Below are positions 24,913 to 35,071 of a DNA stretch of 64,000 nucleotides, piece after piece. Position 1 is the stretch's first letter. The number at the start of each line of letters is the position of its first letter. Under the pieces are notes generated by a model. The model made no database searches, was not told the origin of the DNA, and saw nothing but the letters and a program-made list of their open reading frames with translations. Made by a program: the position numbers and the translations under genes. Source of the stretch: UBA2287 sp964479665. GTDB taxonomy: Bacteria; Bacteroidota; Bacteroidia; Bacteroidales; Tenuifilaceae. Location of the stretch: contig CAYZNN010000002.1 of the NCBI GenBank assembly GCA_964479665.1, forward strand, positions 1 to 64,000. The letters run 5' to 3'.

Positions 24913-27591
24913 CTATTGGTAGGTGGCGCGGAAAAACCTAAGATAATCGGCCACAGACTTGTCTTCAGTGAGAGTTTGGAAGTTTTTACGGCTAATGATA
25001 AAGAGCGAATAATCGGAAGAATTCAGAGAACCCATGAGTTCCTTTTCAGCAATGGCTTTGGTGTAATATTGCCATGCCTCATCCTGCTCTTTAAAGCCTT
25101 CAACTAAAATGATGTCGAAATTTTCGTTCAACTCACGGTTAGAAACATTGAGGTTGATAAGCAGGAAGTAATCAACATTGAACGAAATAACATTAAATTT
25201 CAACTGATTAATGGGAGACCGCTTAGGTATAACCACTACAAAAAGGTGCTCTCCCTCGGGTTGTGAATACTTTTCTTTGGTACTGTTTTCCGTACCAACA
25301 GTTTGGGATTCGGAAATGGTTACAACCTGAGCCAGTTGAAGTTCTCTTTCCCTTAATAGTGCAAGGTATTCGTTTGCAGTTGCTGCCTCGGGGGTTCCTG
25401 GAAATAATCTGCCCACTTGGGCTAAGGCATCGCGATATGCACTAAGACTACCCATTTTCCCTGTACATAGCGCCGATATTAGGTGCAACTTGGGTACAAT
25501 ATCGCTTCCCTTGTACTGCTCAATTCCCTTTTTGGCTTGCTCAAGAGCTTCGATGCATTTGTTTGAGCTAAAAAGTTCAAATGTTTTTTGGTAGAAAAGT
25601 TCCTGTTCCCTCTGGCGCTGGGCCAACTCCTCAAGGAAATTGGGGTTAGTAAGCATGAGCGCCTGACGGCTCTGAGGGAAGCTCGCAATAAGGGTTTGCT
25701 TATTCCGTTCGGCTACCGAAACCTTCGCCTGCTGGTTTGCCAACTGGTATATGGAAAAATAAACTTCGGGAGCGTAACCGCTTTTAGGGAAGCGCAACAC
25801 AAATCGTTCGAAGGCATTAATGGCCTCATTATAATCCTTAAGTTGCTTCTCGTATACCTCGGCAACCTGTAGCATGGCCCTCTCTATTCGCTGGTTGGAA
25901 ACCGTGAGAAGAGAATCGGTTGTGGGCAGGTCCTGTAAATAGAACTCGCGCGATTTGTTATCAATTACTTTACGAGGCATACCTGTGGTATCGGTTTGGG
26001 CAACCGGGTTTACGGATGGATCCTCGGTTAGCATTGTACGCTTATTTTTCCTTCTCCAGTTATCTTCGAGCCTACGCTGACCCCATCGCATACGAAATTC
26101 AGCCTGGCCATAACTAAGAGTAGATTGGTTGTAAAAATACCAGCCCGTTCCTTGCTGCTGGTCACTTACCCTATTCATTTGGTTCTGCTGAAACTGGTTA
26201 AACCGATTCCGATCCTCCTCTTCCGCCTCTCGGGCTTTCTGCTCTTCGGTGCGTACTTTTGCTATGAGCTGAGCAATAAGGTTGTCGCGTTCGCGAAATG
26301 GCATTTTGGCTACACGCTGAAGGCTGTCCTCTAATTGAATAATATTCAGGTTCTCAACCAACCTGTTTAGGTTTTTGGTTTTCACCTCGAGCTCCAAATA
26401 CTCCGGATGGGTGTCGTCGAGAGCATTATACGAACTGTCGTAGTAGGATTGGGCTAACTGATAATTGGGCTTGGCAAAATAGTAATCGGCCAAAGCAAGG
26501 TACGATAGACCTTTCTGGTTGCTATTGTTTATACTCTTTTGTGCTGAAAGTTTGTAATACTCAATTGCTCCGTCCATATTACCTTCGCCTCGTTCTATAC
26601 CTGCTAGAGTGAAGTATATTTGGTCGAGGTAATCTCGGTTCTTCTCATCGCGAGTCATACGAACCAGCTGGCGCTTCAAATCCTTACTTTTGCCGTTTCG
26701 GGCATTAATGGATGCAAGTTGCAAACGGGCATTAAAGTTGAGTTCGTAAACGGGGCTCATACGAAGAACTTTCGAAAATAACTTGGAAGCCTCAGCATAG
26801 TTGCCATTTTGCTGCTGTACTTGCGCCAAAAGGAAGGTGTACCTTATTCGGTGCTGCTTGTCGGGTGCTGTTTCGAGCGATTTTTTTAAATGAGGAACCA
26901 TTTTGTCGGTTTGGTTCAAACGCTGGTAGTACTCTGCCCAAGTAGAATTCAGAAGATGGGCATAATGCTTCCCTTTGGGGTACTTTCTGTTGTTGCTCAG
27001 GTCGCGAAGCCTATCGGCAGCATCCACAAAATCGGAATTAATGATACTAATTCGAGCTAACCAAACCTGCGATTCGAACCATATAGGGGTATTGGGAAAC
27101 TGTAGCAGAATGTACTCGAAAGTTTGAGCCGCCTCGGGGAAGGCACCTTTCCAAACTCTGGCTTTCCCAATTAGAAGCCATGCTTCGCGTGCCCACAAAA
27201 CGTATTCATTCTGGTTGTAAAACTCTTTCTCCTTGGAGGTCATAGCGCCCCTTTTACGCTCTGGTTTTACGGTAATAGAATGAAGCCTAATAAGGTCGGT
27301 GCATTTATTAACTGCCCTATCCATATCGCCACCAACCAAGCTAGTAACTTGTGGCTTACCAACCAAAAGCACAGGCAATTGGGCTGTGTAATTGTATGTA
27401 AACTGCTCGTTGGCTCGCAGTTCGGCATTCTTATAGCTCTGGTTGGCGTTGAAAAAATAGTTGTATTTTGAGGTAATGTAATGAAAGGTTCGTGTTGCCA
27501 CTGTGTTCTTTTTGGTTGAACAGGCATTGCCAAAAAGGAGAAGCAATAGAGCGATAAGTGCTATATGTGAATTTCTGGATTTAATATTCAT
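24913..27591 (-). CDS. porW: T9SS periplasmic lipoprotein PorW/SprE, TPR-rich
   Basis: About 892 residues from the ATG at 27591, which gives a good lipoprotein signal (SHIALIALLLLLFGNAC, then STKKNT). The start at 27651 only adds a poor leader. The opening RTFHYITSKYNYFFNAN is a hallmark of SprE/PorW. The body is tetratricopeptide repeats (WAEYYQRLNQTDKMVPHLK, ALADYYFAKPNYQLAQSYYD, YNEAINAFERFVLRFPKSGY). A Gln/Glu-rich linker runs through the middle, and the C-terminal domain has DIILVEGFKEQDEAWQYY. PorW is needed for type IX secretion and joins the PorKN ring to the translocon. It lies 83 bp upstream of porX. Confidence 0.9.
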   Translation of the reverse strand: MNIKSRNSHIALIALLLLLFGNACSTKKNTVATRTFHYITSKYNYFFNANQSYKNAELRANEQFTYNYTAQLPVLLVGKPQVTSLVGGDMDRAVNKCTDLIRLHSITVKPERKRGAMTSKEKEFYNQNEYVLWAREAWLLIGKARVWKGAFPEAAQTFEYILLQFPNTPIWFESQVWLARISIINSDFVDAADRLRDLSNNRKYPKGKHYAHLLNSTWAEYYQRLNQTDKMVPHLKKSLETAPDKQHRIRYTFLLAQVQQQNGNYAEASKLFSKVLRMSPVYELNFNARLQLASINARNGKSKDLKRQLVRMTRDEKNRDYLDQIYFTLAGIERGEGNMDGAIEYYKLSAQKSINNSNQKGLSYLALADYYFAKPNYQLAQSYYDSSYNALDDTHPEYLELEVKTKNLNRLVENLNIIQLEDSLQRVAKMPFRERDNLIAQLIAKVRTEEQKAREAEEEDRNRFNQFQQNQMNRVSDQQQGTGWYFYNQSTLSYGQAEFRMRWGQRRLEDNWRRKNKRTMLTEDPSVNPVAQTDTTGMPRKVIDNKSREFYLQDLPTTDSLLTVSNQRIERAMLQVAEVYEKQLKDYNEAINAFERFVLRFPKSGYAPEVYFSIYQLANQQAKVSVAERNKQTLIASFPQSRQALMLTNPNFLEELAQRQREQELFYQKTFELFSSNKCIEALEQAKKGIEQYKGSDIVPKLHLISALCTGKMGSLSAYRDALAQVGRLFPGTPEAATANEYLALLRERELQLAQVVTISESQTVGTENSTKEKYSQPEGEHLFVVVIPKRSPINQLKFNVISFNVDYFLLINLNVSNRELNENFDIILVEGFKEQDEAWQYYTKAIAEKELMGSLNSSDYSLFIISRKNFQTLTEDKSVADYLRFFRATYQ

Positions 27592-27728
27592 TTTAAAATG
27601 GGCCAACGTGAAAGTAGAACCAAAAAAAGGCTTTAATATTATACTAAACAAAATAAAACCTGTGCTTTGAGGGCAACAATATTACAAATTTAATTCGAAA
27701 GAGCCCAATTGGTCTAAAAAAATGGATC

Positions 27729-30700
27729 TTAGAAAAGCGCTCTAACCTGCATGGAGCCTGTGTGTACCACCCTACTATTGCCTAGGTACCTACCAAAGTA
27801 ACCTGTTTCCAATTCGAACGTTTTGGAGAGCCTTCTTCGAACCAAAAGTTCCCAGGTTGCATTTACCCCTGGCAGAAACCCCCGAAGCATTTCGTACCCA
27901 ATGGGTGTGTTGGCTGCGCCTTTGAAATTGCTTGAAATGAGAGAGGCATTTAAATTGAAAATGAAACTTGGAGAGGGCGACAAACTCGTCTTAATAAAAT
28001 AGGTGAATGCATTGGCATGTTCGCCCATTGCATCAGCAGTTGAATTTCGCCATTCGAAACCCAATTCGGCCGACACCTCATCGGTTCCGCCATAGCGGAG
28101 AGCTAATGATGGGGAATAGGTATTCACCCTAAAATTTCGGCTCGGAAAGTACTGCGAAACCGACGATGTGGTACTATGAATAGCCTCAAAAACAAGGGAA
28201 TAACTTGGGAACAGTTCGGCCCAACCCGATAGGCGATGGGCTTTACTACTCCTGTACTCAAATCCGTTTGCTTGTAATTGCGAACCTCCCGAATGAGTAT
28301 AAATATGTTCTATTCCCCATTTGCGGGCACCCCTGTTTAGTGCCAAAGAATTACGAAACTGCTGCATCGATTGGGTTACCAGAGTGTCGTTGGCCGAACC
28401 TGCAAAGGGGTTGGCATACTGTAATAAATCGCTAAAGCGATTTCTCTGATTAATAATATAAGAAGTTTGGTTGGAGAATCGGGCTAATGAACCTAACCAA
28501 CCCTTTTGGGTTTCAATTATTGCTTTGGGCAAAATGGCAAAACGAAAGCTGAAGGCAGTAGTTTTAACTCGAATATTCTTATTCCCCGGAAAGTTTACGC
28601 GAACAAACCTTGCTTCGTCAGGAAAGTTGGCTATTTCAAACTCATTGAGCTCCTGCTGGCCGTTGCCATTGTAGTCGTTCCATGCGTACACCCCCTGCCC
28701 TGCGGGCACCTCAATGTAGTAGTACTCGGTGCTAACTTCCAACCCCGACGCCAAATCGTAGGCGGTAGCATAGGTAATGAAGTTGCCCTTTATTTGGTTT
28801 GAATACTCAATTCGTCCCAAATAGTTTTCTTCGGGTTTGGCATTCGGCCGCCACCCTGCATTGGGTTTATACCTATTTACTCCAATATGAAAATTGACAA
28901 TTCCCGTTCTGGGTCTTTCGCTGGCAACCTTCAGCATGAGCACTTGTGTTTGCTCCCTTGGAACAAGGGTTGTGTGCTTATAACCCAAATCGTTCCGAAT
29001 GGTGTAGGTTATCATAACTCTTTCTGCGAGGGTATCGGGAGTTGAAACTAAAATGCGAGCAAGATACCAAAGGTGGCTGCCCTCAAGATGCCCCTGAGTA
29101 GTATCTGCCTTAATTTGCAGTTGCTCTAGTTCCCCACCTATTCCCAATTTCACAGGACCAAAAGAGCGAGAAGTATTAATATTTCCCCTCGTTAATGAGC
29201 GCCTCGTGGCCGAATCGGATGCGCTGAGAAGCGAAGCACCATAATGCAAATGCATTTTATTTCGAATTAGTGTTCCGTTAAGCGCCCCATGGTATCCATT
29301 GTAATCGCCTTGAGCACGAAGGTTCTCAGCCATTAATCTGGTGTTACTTGCTCCCTTTTTGCTGTAATTTACCCAAACTCCAGCATGCGTTTCACCATTG
29401 CCAAGCAAAGGTTTATCGATTGCCCATTCTCGCTCAAACTCAATGGGCCTAATCCGGTCTACCAATACAAAGTTTGACGAAGAGAGCAGCAGGCTGCCAC
29501 CAATAGTGAGGGTTCTGGTGGTATCCGAAAGTGTGAGGTTTTGAAGGAAGTCGCCCATGAAATTGTAACCCAAATCGTTGTTGGAATCCAGCGCCGAGAA
29601 AGTATTTGGGTCGTACCTGCTTATTGCTCCCGAAAGGTTGAAACCTGAACCCTCTATTGTTTGTCTCCCTAGCGAAGCAGTGGCCATTTGCTGCTTACGG
29701 GGAGCAATCAATCGCTTCACGGGCTCAAAGCTACCCTGCGGTACTCCTCCAACCGGTGCAACCCACCTAAAAGTTCGGCCATTGGCCGAAGCAAAATTTG
29801 GAACATAGTTGCCCTTACCTTGTCCTACATTGGAAAACAATACTCGATACACAGCCGATTGTGCGTTGATTGAATGCCGATAGAATGTGTATACCGTTGC
29901 CCCCACCAAAGTATCAATTCGTTCATACAGCGGGATGTTTGGCGTAAACCCAACCGAGTCGATTTGGGGCACATACGCATTCGAAACATCATCGCCAATG
30001 GATGCCAAATAAGTTTTCTGCTCATCGGTAAGTTGCTGATCGAATGGTTGGTTACGCGAGTCCCTTTCAGAAAAAGCCCCAATACCCCACCGCCACACAC
30101 CCTTTCGCCCCAAAACATTGGCATTGGTGATGTAACGGGCATAGCTCCGTTCGGTATATTCGAACTCAACCACAATGCGGCTACTTTGCGTAATGGGTAG
30201 TAGTGAGGTGAAGGTGATTTCGGCAGTATTGTAGTCAACGGTATACTCATTAATTTCGCCTCTGCGAACCAAATTACCATCGACATATACTCGCTCTGAG
30301 CCCGCAATAATTATTATAAATGTTTCGCTATTTGCACCTACAAGTCGGTAAGGCCCCTGATTTCCGCTTTGCGGACGTATGGTGTTGCGAGTGTATTTCC
30401 CCTTGGGTACCGAAGCAGCTACCTCTAACATAACGCTATCGGAAAGCCCAGCGCTAGCAAAATGAGTATTGTATGCCATCCCCTGCACATTCCGAGCAAA
30501 ACGCAGGGGAGAAGTAGGCTGTGTGCTGGATACCTCTATGTCGCCTGCCCTAACAGCGAATTGCTTACTATAAACCTTTAGGTAAATGCGGTCGAACTCC
30601 TGAAACTTAACCGTATTCCCCGAGGGTTGCAGGGGGATATCGCGATCGGATATGGCACCTTCAATAAATAGATTGGGTGCCAGTTCCCCGCTAAGTTGAA

Positions 30701-31199
30701 TGTTCATTCCCGAACGAACTGAGAGGCTCTGATTGTTGCCAAAACTAATGCCTCGGTTAAACGACCCCGACGAACGAATGCCATCGCCAAACACCGAACC
30801 CCTTTCAGAATCCCGAATGCTTCGGGGACGCTCCCTGCCCAAAAGCGTATCGGGCGAAAGGCTCTCGCTATAGTTTCGCAAACCATATGTTTGCTCAAAT
30901 CGAATTGGAAATGTGCGGTAAGTAATACGTATTGTGTCGCCCAGGGAAAGGTAAGGGGGCCTTGGACAAAGGGTGGCTCTAACATAGTTCAAATTCAGTA
31001 ATTCTAAATCAATGCTGCGTCCGTTAGCATCGAAGGCAACCACCGAACTGGGAATGATGCTCAGGGAATCGATACTAATAGTTCTGCCTGTAACAATAAC
31101 CTCCCTTTGCCTCAGGTTGCTACCAGGTTGGGCTATCACAACCAAACCAAATAGAAAAAAGAAAAGTAAGCAAAATAGGCCTCGCAAAATGAAAAACAA
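27729..31199 (-). CDS. Large outer-membrane beta-barrel protein of unknown function
   Basis: 1156 residues with a signal peptide (FCLLFFFLFGLVVIAQ). A Ser-rich N-terminal region leads into SGMNIQLSGELAPNLFIEG and SDRDIPLQPSGNTVKFQEF, followed by FDRIYLKVYSKQFAVRAGD. Hundreds of residues then alternate polar and hydrophobic in long beta-strands, ending in an aromatic-terminated strand (VHTGSMQVRALF), the usual outer-membrane insertion signal. Similar long barrels with the NLFIEGAISDRDIPLQPSG signature occur widely in Bacteroidota, to my memory without assigned function. It is 137 bp upstream of porW on the same strand; a role near T9SS is inferred from position only. It is too short for SprA. 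Confidence 0.75.
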   Translation of the reverse strand: MFFILRGLFCLLFFFLFGLVVIAQPGSNLRQREVIVTGRTISIDSLSIIPSSVVAFDANGRSIDLELLNLNYVRATLCPRPPYLSLGDTIRITYRTFPIRFEQTYGLRNYSESLSPDTLLGRERPRSIRDSERGSVFGDGIRSSGSFNRGISFGNNQSLSVRSGMNIQLSGELAPNLFIEGAISDRDIPLQPSGNTVKFQEFDRIYLKVYSKQFAVRAGDIEVSSTQPTSPLRFARNVQGMAYNTHFASAGLSDSVMLEVAASVPKGKYTRNTIRPQSGNQGPYRLVGANSETFIIIIAGSERVYVDGNLVRRGEINEYTVDYNTAEITFTSLLPITQSSRIVVEFEYTERSYARYITNANVLGRKGVWRWGIGAFSERDSRNQPFDQQLTDEQKTYLASIGDDVSNAYVPQIDSVGFTPNIPLYERIDTLVGATVYTFYRHSINAQSAVYRVLFSNVGQGKGNYVPNFASANGRTFRWVAPVGGVPQGSFEPVKRLIAPRKQQMATASLGRQTIEGSGFNLSGAISRYDPNTFSALDSNNDLGYNFMGDFLQNLTLSDTTRTLTIGGSLLLSSSNFVLVDRIRPIEFEREWAIDKPLLGNGETHAGVWVNYSKKGASNTRLMAENLRAQGDYNGYHGALNGTLIRNKMHLHYGASLLSASDSATRRSLTRGNINTSRSFGPVKLGIGGELEQLQIKADTTQGHLEGSHLWYLARILVSTPDTLAERVMITYTIRNDLGYKHTTLVPREQTQVLMLKVASERPRTGIVNFHIGVNRYKPNAGWRPNAKPEENYLGRIEYSNQIKGNFITYATAYDLASGLEVSTEYYYIEVPAGQGVYAWNDYNGNGQQELNEFEIANFPDEARFVRVNFPGNKNIRVKTTAFSFRFAILPKAIIETQKGWLGSLARFSNQTSYIINQRNRFSDLLQYANPFAGSANDTLVTQSMQQFRNSLALNRGARKWGIEHIYTHSGGSQLQANGFEYRSSKAHRLSGWAELFPSYSLVFEAIHSTTSSVSQYFPSRNFRVNTYSPSLALRYGGTDEVSAELGFEWRNSTADAMGEHANAFTYFIKTSLSPSPSFIFNLNASLISSNFKGAANTPIGYEMLRGFLPGVNATWELLVRRRLSKTFELETGYFGRYLGNSRVVHTGSMQVRALF

Positions 31200-31386
31200 T
31201 TGGTTTAGCTAAATAACGAATAAAAGAACAAAAAAGCGTACACTTTAAGCATTTAAACTTTTCGTATCGCCTAGCCAAAGGAGTATTCTTGTAAAGCCTG
31301 TTTCGCACTATTTATCATGCATTGGGGCAAAAGCATTCCCTCAAATAAATAAACAATAAAAAATGCTCGTTTTTATGCTGTAAAGG

Positions 31387-31417
31387 TTCAATATTTTACA
31401 AAAAACTTGTAGGTTTG
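31387..31417 (+). promoter_or_regulatory. Candidate promoter for speA
   Basis: TTC (one mismatch to TTG) at 31387-31389, a 20-nt spacer and a perfect -7 box TAGGTTTG at 31410-31417, 80 bp before the speA ATG. The rest of the 31200-31497 interval is AT-rich and holds no gene that I can support. Confidence 0.5.
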
Positions 31418-31497
31418 TAGCCCTGCAGCAATAGCAATTAAAATGCCTGTTTAGCAGCAGTTTGTATTAATTCTTAATTCGACTAAAACGACCGATC

Positions 31498-33390
31498 ATG
31501 AGAAAATGGCGCATTGAAGATTCGGCCGAGCTTTACAACATAAATGGCTGGGGCATCAACTACTTCTCAATAAACGATAATGGCAACGTTCAGGTAACTC
31601 CCCGTAAGGACGGTGTAGCCATTGACCTTAAGGAATTGGTAGATGAACTTCAGCTACGCGATGTGAGTACCCCCATGCTCATTCGTTTCCCCGACATACT
31701 CGATAGCCGAATTGAGAAAATGTCGAGTTGCTTTATGGTAGCCGCTGATGAGTACAAGTATAAGGCCCAAAACTACGTGGTTTATCCCATAAAGGTGAAC
31801 CAAATGCGCCCGGTTGTTGAAGAAATTGTAAGCCATGGCCGAAAATTTAATATTGGCCTCGAAGCCGGATCAAAGCCCGAGCTGCATGCTGTAATTGCCA
31901 TAAACACCGATAACGACTCGATAATTGTTTGTAACGGATATAAAGACGAGGATTACATTGAACTGGCCCTACTTGCCCAAAAAATGGGTAGCCGCATATA
32001 TCTTGTAGTTGAAAAACTGAATGAACTTAAGCTCATTACCAAAATAGCCAAGCGGCTCAGAGTGAAACCCAATATTGGCATTCGAATTAAGTTGGCCAGT
32101 TCGGGAAGTGGGAAGTGGGAAGACTCGGGGGGCGACGTGAGTAAGTTTGGCCTCTCCTCGAGCGAAGTGCTGGAGGCACTCGATTATCTCGAAAAAAACA
32201 AGCTGGTCGACTGCCTAAAGCTGGTTCACTTCCATGTGGGGAGCCAGGTAACCAAAATTCGACGCATTAAAATTGCCCTTCGCGAAGCTTCGCAGTTTTA
32301 CGTTCAACTTTGCAAAATGGGTTTCAATATCGAATTCTTCGACATTGGCGGTGGATTGGGGGTCGATTACGACGGTACCCGTTCTGCCGATAGCGGCAGC
32401 AGCGTAAACTACAGCATTCAGGAGTATGTAAACGATGCCGTTTCGGCTGTAGTTGATGCGGCCGACAAGAATGGCTTTCCGCATCCCAATATCATTACCG
32501 AATCGGGCCGGTCGCTTACGGCACACCACTCGGTGCTGGTTTTCGAGGTTCTCGAAACTGCAACCCTGCCAACCTTTGGCGAAGAGGAGGAGGTTACCCC
32601 CAACGACCACGAATTGGTTCGCGAACTATACTCGCTTTGGGATACCCTTAACCAGCCCCGTATGCTCGAAACTTGGCACGATGCGCAACAGATTCGTGAA
32701 GAGGCGCTCGATCGTTTCAGCTTAGGGTTGCTCGACCTGAAGACCCGCGCACAGGTTGAACGCCTCTTCTGGAGCATAGCGCGGGAAATTCATGGCATGA
32801 CCAGCGAAATGAAGCACATTCCCGATGAACTCAGGGTGCTACCAAAACTATTGGCCGATAAGTATTTCTGCAATTTTTCGCTGTTCCAATCGCTGCCCGA
32901 TGCATGGGCCATCGACCAAATTTTTCCTATCATTCCGCTGCAGCGCCTCGATGAGAAACCTGAGCGTTCTGCTACTATTCAGGACATTACTTGCGATTCC
33001 GATGGCAAGATTGATAATTTTATTTCAACCCGTAATTTCTCATACTATCTCCCGGTACATTCTCCAAAACCCCGCGAGCCTTACTACATTGGGGTTTTCC
33101 TGGTTGGAGCATATCAGGAAATTCTGGGCGATCTCCACAATCTATTTGGCGACACCAATGCCGTTCACGTTTCTGTTGATAAAAACGGCTACTCAATTGA
33201 CCAAATTATCGATGGCGAATCGGTTGCCGAGGTGCTTGAATATGTTCAGTACAACTCCAAAAAGTTAGTTCGAACCGTTGAAACCTGGGTAACGGCAGCC
33301 GTAAAAATGGGGAAAATTTCGACCGAAGAGGGAAAGGAATTCCTAGCCAACTATCGTTCGGGATTGTACGGATACACATACCTAGAGTAG
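31498..33390 (+). CDS. speA: Biosynthetic arginine decarboxylase
   Basis: 630 residues, full length for SpeA. It decarboxylates L-arginine to agmatine with PLP, the first step of polyamine synthesis by the agmatine route. The PLP lysine is K99 in VVYPIKVNQMRPVV. Other family marks are FNIGLEAGSKPEL, SGGDVSKFGLS, LVHFHVGSQV, FDIGGGLGVDYDGT and NIITESGRS, and the conserved C-terminus is YRSGLYGYTYLE. It is preceded by a plausible promoter (31387-31417). It is followed only 5 bp later by a convergent broken gene. Confidence 0.96.
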   Translation: MRKWRIEDSAELYNINGWGINYFSINDNGNVQVTPRKDGVAIDLKELVDELQLRDVSTPMLIRFPDILDSRIEKMSSCFMVAADEYKYKAQNYVVYPIKVNQMRPVVEEIVSHGRKFNIGLEAGSKPELHAVIAINTDNDSIIVCNGYKDEDYIELALLAQKMGSRIYLVVEKLNELKLITKIAKRLRVKPNIGIRIKLASSGSGKWEDSGGDVSKFGLSSSEVLEALDYLEKNKLVDCLKLVHFHVGSQVTKIRRIKIALREASQFYVQLCKMGFNIEFFDIGGGLGVDYDGTRSADSGSSVNYSIQEYVNDAVSAVVDAADKNGFPHPNIITESGRSLTAHHSVLVFEVLETATLPTFGEEEEVTPNDHELVRELYSLWDTLNQPRMLETWHDAQQIREEALDRFSLGLLDLKTRAQVERLFWSIAREIHGMTSEMKHIPDELRVLPKLLADKYFCNFSLFQSLPDAWAIDQIFPIIPLQRLDEKPERSATIQDITCDSDGKIDNFISTRNFSYYLPVHSPKPREPYYIGVFLVGAYQEILGDLHNLFGDTNAVHVSVDKNGYSIDQIIDGESVAEVLEYVQYNSKKLVRTVETWVTAAVKMGKISTEEGKEFLANYRSGLYGYTYLE

Positions 33391-33395
33391 AGAAT

Positions 33396-34544
33396 CTATT
33401 CGCGCGATTTATAAATTAGGTAACCAAGGCTCACTGAAACAAACAGTGGGCTTTTGCCGATTGGGGGCAAAAAGAAAAACGAAAGTTTCATTGTTGGCTT
33501 AGGAGCCAATCGTTCCATTGTAGAAACATAGTTTGAGAACTGAAAGTCGAACCCAAAACCAACAAGGTTAAAGTTGAAATCGGAGTTGGTATCCGAGGTT
33601 TTCGAGTTGGGTATATATGGCGTTGAAGATCTGGTTTCGATTGTACTAACTGTTGTTGTGCCGTTCAGCGTTGGTCTGTATTTCATAAGCAAAGCTACTC
33701 CCTTCCATGTATCCTTCGATTTATACTGGCCAATCCCAAGTGTCCAACCAAAATTTCAAATCAACATAATGTTACTCGAAAAGCTTTTTGTGTTCATTGA
33801 AAACCCCGTTTGCTCTATAGTGTAGTTGTATGATGAAAGTAGCCAATCGAAACCATAGCCCATTGTAAAACTGCTCCACATGCTTGTTCCGGGTTTGTAT
33901 TCGGGAACTTTCAATTTGTAAAAATTTTCGTGCATGGAAATACCTCCCCCATACCCATTGAGTATCCCATAGTCATCAATGTCCATTCGGAAATACATTC
34001 CTGTTAGTTCCTGAGAAGAAGATTTAATTTTACCCCCTTGTTGTATCCATTTTTGTCTGAGCGCCTCCGACGGATCATCCTTCTCGGCAGTATAAGCAAT
34101 GCCTCCAGTTTTTGCACTAGCCCTTAGGTGGGCATTCCAATAGGCAGAATCTTGTTCAGTTGTGTTGGTTTCGAATGTTTCGCCAGGCGCGGCTTGCTGT
34201 CCGCTTCTGAGTTCAACGTTTATGCCTACCATACCAAATCCCACCTGAAACTCGTAGGTTTCATTAGGGCGTGGCCTTAACGAGTACTTGGTTAAGTACT
34301 TGGTTGCGAAGGGCCCGGTTTGTTTTTCTTGTATCTCAAGCGGTCGAGTGTAATCGGGTACAACTGTAATTGTTGACGATGATCCATTTGAAAGGCTAAT
34401 TTCTTCGTTCTGAACTTTTAAATAAATTTTTGATGCTGCACCTACAAGTTTCGAAGGTCGAATAAAGCGTAGCGTTATGGGTTGTTGCGACAACACAAAA
34501 AAGAACTGGATTGTGCAAAATACGGTTAGAATAATCTTTTTCAT
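33396..34544 (-). pseudogene. Putative outer-membrane protein gene with an in-frame TGA
   Basis: A 383-codon reading frame runs from ATG 34544 to the stop at 33396, interrupted only by a TGA at 33756-33758. Upstream of it is a signal peptide (KKIILTVFCTIQFFFVLSQ), then SLRPRPNETYEFQVGFGMVGINVEL and a FTMGYGFDWLLSSYNYTI strand. After the TGA the same frame continues NFGWTLGIGQYKSKDTWKG to an aromatic-rich end (LFVSVSLGYLIYKSRE). A TGG-to-TGA change would explain it. I know no family. It is either a recent nonsense mutation or a sequence error; no recoding signal is apparent. Confidence 0.7.
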
Positions 34545-34731
34545 GGTATAGTGGGTTTTAGGTTTGTAATGCCAATTTACCCAAATTAACTCTCCATGTC
34601 AATTATTTTATGCTATTTAACCGTAGGAAATTGCAACTTTTGACAGAATTTGAGAATTAGTATTTAAGTGGCTTGCAATTATTGACAACCTAATAGCTTG
34701 TGTAGAGTAAAAAACTATAGAAAAAACCAAT

Positions 34732-34762
34732 AAAAAACGCCATGCAACACACGGCGTTTTTT
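34732..34762 (-). terminator. Terminator after the nifU-like gene
   Basis: AAAAAACGCC (34732-34741) pairs with GGCGTTTTTT (34753-34762) around an 11-nt loop; the A-run gives a U-tract on the minus strand. It sits just past the 34785 gene end. Confidence 0.8.
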
Positions 34763-34784
34763 AAAAATTGAATTGCAAGCAAAT

Positions 34785-35042
34785 TTACATATTCAAATTT
34801 ATAGCTACAACCTCCTTAATTTCGGGCACATTGCGTTTAATGGCTTGTTCAACCCCATTTTTAAGGGTCATTATGCTATACGGACAGCTGCCACAGGCTC
34901 CGTGTAGTTTAACCTTTACAACATTGTCATCGGTAACTTCAACCAACGAAATATCACCGCCATCGTTCTGAAGGTATGGGCGAATGGTTTCAATGGATTG
35001 TCCAACTCCTAGCGTAATTTCCTCTTTGCTTTTCATAATCAT
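34785..35042 (-). CDS. NifU C-terminal domain Fe-S scaffold protein
   Basis: 85 residues, comprising only the NifU-like C-terminal domain: IRPYLQNDGGDISLVEV, then VKLHGACGSCPYSIMTLKNGVE with the CxxC Fe-S ligand pair. Proteins of this type (NfuA-core/NifU-like) carry Fe-S clusters for delivery to apoproteins. It lies 29 bp after the mrp gene on the same strand, and an Mrp-type ATPase next to a NifU-domain protein strongly suggests a shared Fe-S cluster trafficking operon. Confidence 0.93.
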   Translation of the reverse strand: MIMKSKEEITLGVGQSIETIRPYLQNDGGDISLVEVTDDNVVKVKLHGACGSCPYSIMTLKNGVEQAIKRNVPEIKEVVAINLNM

Positions 35043-35071
35043 TTTGTAATTTGAAGTTTATACTTAAAATT

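Noticed and set aside
33756..33758. TGA read as selenocysteine or an alternative code
   Set aside because: No SECIS-like structure was recognised, other genes use TGA as a stop, and a second broken gene uses TAA.
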